Positions 1 to 5,415 of a DNA stretch of 6,808 nt are shown piece after piece; the first letter of the stretch is position 1; every line of letters starts with the position of its first letter. Source of the stretch: a bacterium (GTDB lineage Bacteria; Verrucomicrobiota; Verrucomicrobiia; Limisphaerales; J093); NCBI GenBank assembly GCA_021784265.1, contig JAJXTA010000150.1:1-6808 (forward strand), written 5' to 3'. Position numbers and translations under genes: made by a program. Under the pieces are notes generated by a model that was not told the origin of the DNA, made no database searches, and worked only from the letters and a program-made list of their open reading frames with translations.

Positions 1-295
1 GCGTCGCTGAAGCTCAGTCGCTTGCTTTGCATGCGGGCCAGCAAAACAAAAAACATCTCGCCTGTCCAGCAGAGACTTCAAACCCTTCCCGGAGAGGCCC
101 TTACACGGCTGGCCAGAGCCGCCCTGTGCCCGTGGCGGGGAGCTCTGCGCCGGTCTGGCCGGGTGGTGTCGGCTTGGCCGGGAGCGGTGCCTGACCCGCC
201 CGCCCGGCGTTGGCGCAGTTCCGGCCCTGCCGCAGCGTGCCTCTGGTTCGCTGAGGTGACGCCTCCTCGCGGGCCGTCTCGCCGTGGCTCCTGGC
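1..295. other. Region downstream of ygfZ without a supported gene
   Basis: No reading frame here has family-like features. Open frames on both strands encode Arg/Pro/Ser-rich sequence typical of unselected GC-rich DNA. Positions 31-80 are noticeably more AT-rich than the rest and contain the T-tract noted separately. A minus-strand ATG at 32 opens a frame that runs off the left edge (MQSKRLSFSDA); it could be the start of another gene, but eleven residues without a ribosome site are not enough to call it. Confidence 0.4.
43..75 (-). terminator. Weak hairpin with T-rich tail downstream of ygfZ
   Basis: On the minus strand a short imperfect stem (TCTC/GAGA outer arms at 56-59 and 72-75, with a small inner CT/AG pairing) is followed by a T-rich run, TTTTTTGTTTT (53-43). 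This is the only strong T-tract in the window and would suit the end of a leftward transcript. The stem is short and has an internal mismatch, so confidence is low. Confidence 0.25.
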
Positions 296-1429
296 TCAGC
301 CAAAGGGCAACGCCACCACGTGCGCAACGTCGTCTCCCGCCAAGCCTTGGACCCGCAACGCCTCCCCGGACATCTGTGCCTCGCGCCGGACGTAGCCCAA
401 GGCCAAGTTCGCGCGCAGCGCCGGTGACGTCACCGCCGTCGTAACGTGTCCCACCTCCCGGTCGCGCCAAAGCAACCGGTCGCCCGTGCGCGGCAAGGCG
501 GCCACCGCGTCCGCCAACCGCAACCCACACAACGACTTGGCGAGGCGCCCGTGCGCGTGGAGGCGAGCGATGATCTCCTGGCCGATGTAACAGCCCTTGC
601 GGTAGCTGATGGCCCGCGCCTCGATGCCTGCCTCGATGGGGAGGGTGGTCTCATCCATGTCCGCCCCGAAGCGGGGTCGGCCAGCCTCGACCCGCCCGAT
701 CTCGAGCGCGGTCCAACCGGCGGGGCGGCCCCCGTGGTCGCGGGCGGCCTGGACGAGCGATTCGGCCGCGGGCCGCAGCGCGGCCACGGGCACGAAGAGG
801 TCGAAGCCGGTGGTTCCAGTGCGCGCGTGGTGGGCCACGTAGAGCTCTCCCCAGCCTGGGTGGAGGACGGGGCGAATGTGGAGCGGCTGCGTGGGCAGCT
901 CCGCCGAGGGGGCCGTGCGGCTGGTGGTGGGCGCGGGGGCCTCGAGCAGGACTGCCTGTCGCAGCACAGTGGCCGCCTGTGGGCCTTGTACTGAGAGCAG
1001 GCCGTAATCGGCGGCGACATCGACGATTTGCACGTCATCCGCAACGACGTATTGCTCCAGCCGCCGCGCGATCCCCGCGCTGAGCCCTGGTTCGAAGTCT
1101 AAGAGACACTCCTCCGCCAGGCGATAAATGTTCGCGTCGCTCTGCATCCGCCCCCGGGCGTTGACGACGGCCGCGTAGCACCCCTCGCCCACACTGAGGG
1201 CTTTCACGTTGTTGGTGACCTGGCCATTAAGGAAGCGCTCCCGATCGCCGCCAACCACGCAGAGCCGGCTTCGGCAGCTCAAATCCAGGACCGCCGCACT
1301 CTGCCGCAGGGCGGCATGTTCGGCCTCCGGGTCCCCATAATGTTCCACGACCAGGGCGCCGCCCACCGGCGTGAAGCGGCCGCCCAGGGTTTCATGGAAG
1401 CTTTGTAATGCCAGACTGCTCATACTCAT
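296..1429 (-). CDS. ygfZ: YgfZ/GcvT-like folate-binding protein
   Basis: This 377-residue protein belongs to the tetrahydrofolate-binding family of YgfZ (COG0354), related to the glycine cleavage T-protein. In E. coli YgfZ supports assembly or repair of certain iron-sulfur enzymes, such as the radical-SAM enzyme MiaB. The diagnostic YgfZ signature K-G-C-Y-x-G-Q-E is at 278-285 with its conserved cysteine C280, followed by ARLHAHGR (288-295). Other family features are FLNGQVTNNV (66-75), YAAVVNARGRM (85-95), GRPRFGADMDETTLPIEAG (250-268) and the C-terminal barrel (VGHVTTAVTSP, 326-336; ALGYVRRE, 343-350). I chose the ATG at 1429 because homology begins at about residue 9; ATG 1423 is equally possible. 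The frame runs on to TTG 1582, but that extension is Arg-rich and unlike the family. A low-complexity Ala/Pro/Thr stretch at about 163-183 looks like a linker or insertion. It lies 163 bases past the acetyltransferase and is probably functionally unrelated to it. Confidence 0.9.
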   Translation of the reverse strand: MSMSSLALQSFHETLGGRFTPVGGALVVEHYGDPEAEHAALRQSAAVLDLSCRSRLCVVGGDRERFLNGQVTNNVKALSVGEGCYAAVVNARGRMQSDANIYRLAEECLLDFEPGLSAGIARRLEQYVVADDVQIVDVAADYGLLSVQGPQAATVLRQAVLLEAPAPTTSRTAPSAELPTQPLHIRPVLHPGWGELYVAHHARTGTTGFDLFVPVAALRPAAESLVQAARDHGGRPAGWTALEIGRVEAGRPRFGADMDETTLPIEAGIEARAISYRKGCYIGQEIIARLHAHGRLAKSLCGLRLADAVAALPRTGDRLLWRDREVGHVTTAVTSPALRANLALGYVRREAQMSGEALRVQGLAGDDVAHVVALPFG

Positions 1430-1485
1430 TGGGGCCAGCCGTGCCGACCTGCCGGCCGGGTTGGTCTGGCCGCACCCATCGCGGG

Positions 1486-1514
1486 AGTGTAGGGCGGGCC
1501 AGTGGTCTTGGCCA
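1486..1514 (-). promoter_or_regulatory. Weak sigma70-like promoter candidate for ygfZ
   Basis: On the minus strand, TGGCCA (1514-1509, four of six matches to TTGACA) is followed by a 17-base spacer and TACACT (1491-1486, four of six matches to TATAAT). This would start transcription about 50 bases before the ATG at 1429. It lies in the only sizeable gap between the operon and ygfZ. Matches of this quality arise by chance, and the promoter consensus of this lineage is not known to me. Confidence 0.25.
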
Positions 1515-1539
1515 TGCTCAATGGACGAGCGGCCATCGC

Positions 1540-1562
1540 GGCGCCGCCGTCGGCGTGGCGCC
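1540..1562 (-). terminator. GC-rich hairpin after the GNAT gene (possible transcript end)
   Basis: Two copies of GGCGCC (1540-1545 and 1557-1562) can pair with each other around an 11-base spacer, which is itself GC-rich and partly self-complementary. The element lies about 30 bases past the acetyltransferase stop. No T-tract follows it on the minus strand, so it is not a classical intrinsic terminator. It might stabilise a 3' end or simply reflect GC-rich sequence. Confidence 0.25.
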
Positions 1563-1592
1563 CGCGGGTCAACCGCGTGCAACGCCCCGGTT

Positions 1593-2228
1593 TCAGGGGA
1601 GAGACCGGGCCAAATAGATAACCCGAGGCAGCGTCGCGCCCACGCGTGTCACCTCTTGGAATCCGAGTTTCAGGTAAAACCGGTGGGCGCGCTCATTGGC
1701 TTCGCTCATCGCCAAGTGGGTGCCCGGCGACCCGCGCGCCGCCAGTTGTCCGAGGATCCAGGCCATCATTTGGCGTCCCTGGCCGCGTCCTTGGGCCCGA
1801 GGCACCAAATCGATGTGGAGATGGGAGGGATAGGCACGCAGTGCGGCCGGGTAGTAAATGTCCGGGTGATGGTACTCGTAGTAAAGTTTCTGTGTGGGCG
1901 ACCATCCGGCGGGGTCGCCCGCCGGGGCGGGGTGACGGCCTTGGACCGCCGGCAGCCATTCCTCCCGGTAACGTTGGTAAAACCGCTCGGAATCCAACGC
2001 CGCCAGCACGTAGCCGCAGACGCCCAAGTCGTCCTCGAGCACGAAGGCCAAGTCCGGCTCCAGGTGGATGTACGGGCCCACATAGATACGGCCCAGGGCC
2101 TCTGGGTCCTCGGGGTAGTCCGCGGTGCCATCCTGACCGGAGTCGCCGGTCTGGAGGCAGACCGCGTAGGCGCCGGCTTGATCGGCCGGGGTGGCGTGGC
2201 GCAGGCGGAAGGCAAGCTGCTCGGGCAT
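1593..2228 (-). CDS. GNAT family N-acetyltransferase resembling the C-terminal domain of human O-GlcNAcase
   Basis: This 211-residue single-domain protein has the GNAT fold signatures: an N-terminal strand and helix (FRLRHATPADQAGAYAV, 7-23), a central strand pair (FVLEDDLGVCGYVLAALD, 62-79), LHIDLVP (137-143) leading into the acetyl-CoA pyrophosphate loop QGRGQG (146-151, a Q-x-x-G-x-G motif), and N178 with FYLKLGF (184-190) near the C-terminus. The 62-79 stretch and the end (ARSLP) closely resemble the human OGA C-terminal domain as I remember it. Here the cofactor loop is intact, so cofactor binding and catalysis are plausible. The acceptor is unknown; an amino sugar or other small amine is a guess. 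The ATG at 2228 lies 23 bases after the GH84 stop. The frame is open further upstream, through the 3' end of the GH84 gene, but that part is Pro/Arg-rich and not protein-like. No clear Shine-Dalgarno precedes the start, so coupling to GH84 translation is likely. Confidence 0.88.
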   Translation of the reverse strand: MPEQLAFRLRHATPADQAGAYAVCLQTGDSGQDGTADYPEDPEALGRIYVGPYIHLEPDLAFVLEDDLGVCGYVLAALDSERFYQRYREEWLPAVQGRHPAPAGDPAGWSPTQKLYYEYHHPDIYYPAALRAYPSHLHIDLVPRAQGRGQGRQMMAWILGQLAARGSPGTHLAMSEANERAHRFYLKLGFQEVTRVGATLPRVIYLARSLP

Positions 2229-2251
2229 AAAGGCTTTGGCGGGAGGCGGGT

Positions 2252-3688
2252 TTAGCGTTGTGGGGCCGACTGCGGGCCGGGACCCTCGGGTACCGGCGGC
2301 CCAAAGCACCCGTTGGCATCCAGGGGCAGGAGCCGTTCCAACGTGGCGGCAAGTCCCCCCCGGTAGAGGCCGGGACGGTACTCCGATGAGCAAAACCGGT
2401 CGTGGGGCGAGGGATGGGTCGTGCGCCAGCCCGCCCAGCTCCGCAGTAACAGCGCGGTTTCCTTCGCTTCCCAGAGGTGGGCGTAGAGGGCGTGCACCAG
2501 CTCCCGATCCGCCAGCGCCGTCAGGCGGTCGAACAGGTCGAGGACGCGTTGGTTCGTGGCTTGAAAGCGGGTCAACACCTCGCCCGGCAGCGGTGGAGCG
2601 GCGTCTCGCAGGCGGCGGAGGTCGTTGACGTACTGCTGGGCTTGCGGGCCCAGGGCGAAGGGAAGATGAAAAAGGTCGCTCAGCAGGCGGAGGTCTTCCA
2701 AGCTCGGTGGGTTGGGTCCCAAGCTCCGGAACAGCGGCAACCACGCCGTCAGCGCCTCGTCCCGCGCCGTCTCGGGGGTCGCGGGTGTCGGCGAGCGCAG
2801 GTACGCCCCCAGCGTCCGCACCGGGACGAAATTGGCTTCAAACTGAACGTTGGGGTTCAAGAGCAGGCCGCGGACATGCGCCCTCAGCTCCGCCGGCCGT
2901 CCCGTGTACGGGCCGAGGTACAGACGCCGCATGTCGTAATCGTTGGCGTGGAGGTTATCCCAGATGAGCGGCTTGCGCCGCAGGACGGCCGCCACCTCGT
3001 CGAGCGACTCGAGGGTGAGCGTTTCCGAAATAATGTCCGGCCCGGTCCAAAAGACCTCGATCTCGGGGTGGAGCCTCTGACCCAACGTGGCCAGATAGGC
3101 CGACCCGGAGACCGAGGGGTGAGCCATGCGCCCGCAATAGACCGTCGGGCAAAAGAAGAAGTTGCCGTCGGGCTGGGCGGCCCCAATGGCGTCGCGGAGT
3201 TGATTGGCGACAGCGGCTTGAGTTCCCGCCGCGGCGGCCCACGCCGCCTGATCCTCCAGTGGCCAGGGGGTGGGCAGGTCGTCGAAGGCCAGGGCGAAGT
3301 GACGGCACCCCAGGGTCTGCAACTGCGCGGCCCGCTCCCGCAGGAGGGCGACCTCGGTGGGGTCGCCGGGGCGCCAGTCCAGCCCGGGCGCCAGGGCGTA
3401 CACAAATTGCAGGCCGTGTCGATGGCAGTCGTGGATGAGGGCGGCCACCTCGGCTGCGGCGGATTCGGGGTACGGCACGCGCCAACGCAGGCGGTGGTGC
3501 GGCTCGTCTTTCGGGGCGTAGAGATAGGTGTTGAGGTCACCCGCCCGCATCCATGTGAACAACTGATGGCGTTGGCGGGCGTTCCACGGGCGGCCATAGA
3601 AGCCTTCGATCACCCCAGCCACAAACGACGCCGCTCGAGGCGACACGGCGGGGCCAGGTTCAGGACTCCGCAGCACGTGGGGAGGCAT
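2252..3688 (-). CDS. GH84 beta-N-acetylglucosaminidase, O-GlcNAcase-like, cytoplasmic
   Basis: This 478-residue enzyme should release terminal beta-linked GlcNAc by the substrate-assisted mechanism of glycoside hydrolase family 84. The catalytic domain spans about 22-300: GVIEGFYGRPW (25-35), YAPKDEPHHR (57-66), the catalytic Asp pair D136-D137 in FALAFDDLP, PTVYCGRM (181-188), WTGPDI (214-219), IWDNLHANDYD (242-252) and NPNVQFEAN (278-286). Placed against human OGA from memory, G29, K60, D136, D137, Y184, W243, N245, D250 and N278 fall where human G67, K98, D174, D175, Y219, W278, N280, D285 and N313 lie, at an almost constant offset (38, then 35). Residues about 305-460 look helical and likely correspond to the OGA stalk. 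There is no signal peptide or membrane segment, so it should act in the cytoplasm, downstream of import. It could also act on intracellular O-GlcNAc-like or cell-wall-derived GlcNAc glycosides. Confidence 0.95.
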   Translation of the reverse strand: MPPHVLRSPEPGPAVSPRAASFVAGVIEGFYGRPWNARQRHQLFTWMRAGDLNTYLYAPKDEPHHRLRWRVPYPESAAAEVAALIHDCHRHGLQFVYALAPGLDWRPGDPTEVALLRERAAQLQTLGCRHFALAFDDLPTPWPLEDQAAWAAAAGTQAAVANQLRDAIGAAQPDGNFFFCPTVYCGRMAHPSVSGSAYLATLGQRLHPEIEVFWTGPDIISETLTLESLDEVAAVLRRKPLIWDNLHANDYDMRRLYLGPYTGRPAELRAHVRGLLLNPNVQFEANFVPVRTLGAYLRSPTPATPETARDEALTAWLPLFRSLGPNPPSLEDLRLLSDLFHLPFALGPQAQQYVNDLRRLRDAAPPLPGEVLTRFQATNQRVLDLFDRLTALADRELVHALYAHLWEAKETALLLRSWAGWRTTHPSPHDRFCSSEYRPGLYRGGLAATLERLLPLDANGCFGPPVPEGPGPQSAPQR

Positions 3689-3703
3689 CGGGTGAGTAAC
3701 CGG

Positions 3704-4531
3704 CTATTTCACCGTTCCGGCGGTGACGCCGCGGATGATCTGTTTATGGAACACCGCGTACGCCACCAACGTGGGCAGCGCGATGAGGCTGAGCCCCGCC
3801 AGCAGGGCCGGATAATCCGTGTTGTGCGCTTGCTCGAAGGCGATCATGCCGGCGGGGAGGGTCTTCTTCTCCGGGTCCACGATGAACAACAGGGCCATGA
3901 GGAACTCATTCCAGGTGTTCAGGCAGGAGATCACGATAATCGTGCCCACCGCCGGGCGGGCCACGGGCAGCAGGATGCTCAAGTAGAAACGGGCGGTGCC
4001 CACGCCATCCAACCGCGCCGCCTCCTCCAGCTCGGCGGGCAGCGCGCGGAAGAAGGCCGCCAGCAGCAGAACCGCCACCGGCAGGTTCTGGGCCGTGTAG
4101 GGCAGGATCAGGGCCCAGAGGCTGTCGTGGATGCCCAGGGTGTTCAACAGGCTCATGAGGGGAATGAGGAACGACTGCACTGGCAGGATCATCCCCAAAA
4201 AGAACAACCCGAGCCAGACCCGTTGCAGCGGGAATTGCGTTTTGCTCAACGCGAACCCGCCCCAGGCTCCCAGCCACACGGTCGCCCAGGCCGTCAGCCC
4301 CGTCACCCAGAGGGAATTGAGGAAGAAGGCGCCCATATTTCCATCGCGGAGCGCCCGCTGGTAATTACGCCAATTGATCGCGTGGGGCAGCGCAAACGGG
4401 TGTTCGAAGATCTCCTGGTTGCCCCCTTTGAGGCTGCTGAGCACCATCCAGAGGACGGGGTACGCGGCCACCAAGGCCAACGCCAGCCAAAGGCACGTGC
4501 GGCGCCACGAGGCGAACCGGGCGGAGTTCAT
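3704..4531 (-). CDS. CUT1 sugar ABC transporter permease, MalG/UgpE type
   Basis: This 275-residue protein is the second permease half, expected to form a heterodimer with the product of the preceding gene. The first hydrophobic segment (about 12-32, ending PVLWMVLSSLK) matches the conserved opening of MalG-like subunits, where a helix ends in a short SLK-type turn. Further hydrophobic segments fall at about 72-94, 105-128, 138-160, 193-215 and 242-262. The EAA loop is intact: EEAARLDG at 169-176 and LP at 188-189. The WNEFLMALLF stretch (207-216) and the terminal RGVTAGTVK (267-275) are family hallmarks. The start ATG overlaps the preceding TGA by four bases (ATGA), which indicates translational coupling. 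Only 15 bases separate its stop from the GH84 start. The matching ATPase subunit is not encoded in the window; CUT1 importers often use a shared MsmK/UgpC-type ATPase encoded elsewhere. Confidence 0.92.
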   Translation of the reverse strand: MNSARFASWRRTCLWLALALVAAYPVLWMVLSSLKGGNQEIFEHPFALPHAINWRNYQRALRDGNMGAFFLNSLWVTGLTAWATVWLGAWGGFALSKTQFPLQRVWLGLFFLGMILPVQSFLIPLMSLLNTLGIHDSLWALILPYTAQNLPVAVLLLAAFFRALPAELEEAARLDGVGTARFYLSILLPVARPAVGTIIVISCLNTWNEFLMALLFIVDPEKKTLPAGMIAFEQAHNTDYPALLAGLSLIALPTLVAYAVFHKQIIRGVTAGTVK

Positions 4532-5415
4532 TCGCGGAGGGCGGCGGATGCTGAGCCTTCCCCCGCCGGGGTGGGGACGCGCGCGCGCCCGAGAGCGGAC
4601 GCGGTCCAGGCGCCCCAGATGCGCCGCCCGCCCAGGAGGAGGGCGACCGTCAACAGGACTAAGACGGTGAGGATCACGGACAGGGTGCTGCCGTAGCCCT
4701 TGTTATCGTAGCGGATGACCTCCCGCACCAGCAGGGTGGAAACGATCATCGTGTGGTCCTGATTGGGGAGCAGAACCCAAAAGAGATCGAAAGCCTTGAA
4801 GGCGCCGGTGAAACAAATCAGCAAGGCGACATAGAGGACCTCCTTGAGCAATGGCAGCTTGACGCGCCAGAAGGCCTGCCAGGCGGTCGCCCCGTCGAGT
4901 TGGGCGGCCTCGAGTACCTCGGTGGGGATGTTGGCTAGCCCCGCCAGGAAGATCACCATGTACAACCCACAGTAGGCCCAGCCTGAGATGGCCGAAACGG
5001 TCAGCAGCGCCCGCGTCTCCTTCAACATGCCGGGGAAGATGCCGACGCCCTCTTTGAACATGAACCCGAAGACGAGCCCAACCACGACCAGGGACAGCAC
5101 GTTTGGCGAGAAGAAGACGATGCGCAGGAAGGTATTGAGGCGGTTCTCGCGCGCCAAGGCCACGGCCAGGGCCAGGCCCACGCTGACCTCGGTGAGCAAG
5201 GTCCAACCCAGATACACCAGGTTGTTCGCCAGCGACTGTTGGAACCGCGGGTCCGTGACCGCGTATCGATAATACAGCCCGCCCACCCAGTGCGCCTCCC
5301 GGCCCTCGAAACTGTAGAACGAGTCCAGGAGCGTCTGGGTCGTCGGCAGGAGCACAAAGACCACGAACACCAGCAGCGCCGGCGTGAAGAAAAGGACTTG
5401 GCCCCGCCGTGTCAT
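4528..5415 (-). CDS. CUT1 sugar ABC transporter permease, MalF/UgpA type
   Basis: This 295-residue inner-membrane protein is the first of the two permease subunits. It starts at the ATG that shares one base with the stop of the binding-protein gene. In-frame sequence further upstream lies inside that gene and is arginine/proline-rich shadow, so the long extension is rejected. Hydrophobic segments are visible at about 8-24, 67-87, 98-120, 142-160, 195-214 and 245-262, the six-helix pattern of this family. The cytoplasmic EAA loop that contacts the ATPase is clear: EAAQLDG at 169-175, followed by LP at 188-189. The soluble region after the first helix (about 33-62) is the short periplasmic loop usual for CUT1 MalF-like proteins outside enterics. 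The C-terminal 25 residues are Ala/Arg-rich and not conserved in type. Its stop overlaps the next start as ATGA. The substrate is not readable from the sequence. Confidence 0.9.
   Translation of the reverse strand: MTRRGQVLFFTPALLVFVVFVLLPTTQTLLDSFYSFEGREAHWVGGLYYRYAVTDPRFQQSLANNLVYLGWTLLTEVSVGLALAVALARENRLNTFLRIVFFSPNVLSLVVVGLVFGFMFKEGVGIFPGMLKETRALLTVSAISGWAYCGLYMVIFLAGLANIPTEVLEAAQLDGATAWQAFWRVKLPLLKEVLYVALLICFTGAFKAFDLFWVLLPNQDHTMIVSTLLVREVIRYDNKGYGSTLSVILTVLVLLTVALLLGGRRIWGAWTASALGRARVPTPAGEGSASAALRE

Noticed and set aside
22..444. A plus-strand open frame near the left edge beginning near an AT-richer stretch.
   Set aside because: The second half is antisense to ygfZ, the product is Arg/Pro/Ser-rich, and there is no ribosome binding site or recognisable motif.
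2229..2744. The GNAT frame is open through the last 490 bases of the GH84 gene, so a -1 frameshift could give a GH84-GNAT fusion like human OGA.
   Set aside because: I found no slippery heptamer with a downstream structure near the GH84 end, the upstream part reads as Pro/Arg-rich shadow sequence, and the GNAT has its own ATG. GC-rich composition explains the open frame.
2477..4696. A 739-codon open frame on the plus strand, antisense to the GH84 and MalG-type permease genes.
   Set aside because: Its product is a Gln/Gly/Arg/His-rich mixture with no domain or motif, and it covers strongly supported genes on the other strand. Long antisense frames are expected in GC-rich coding DNA.
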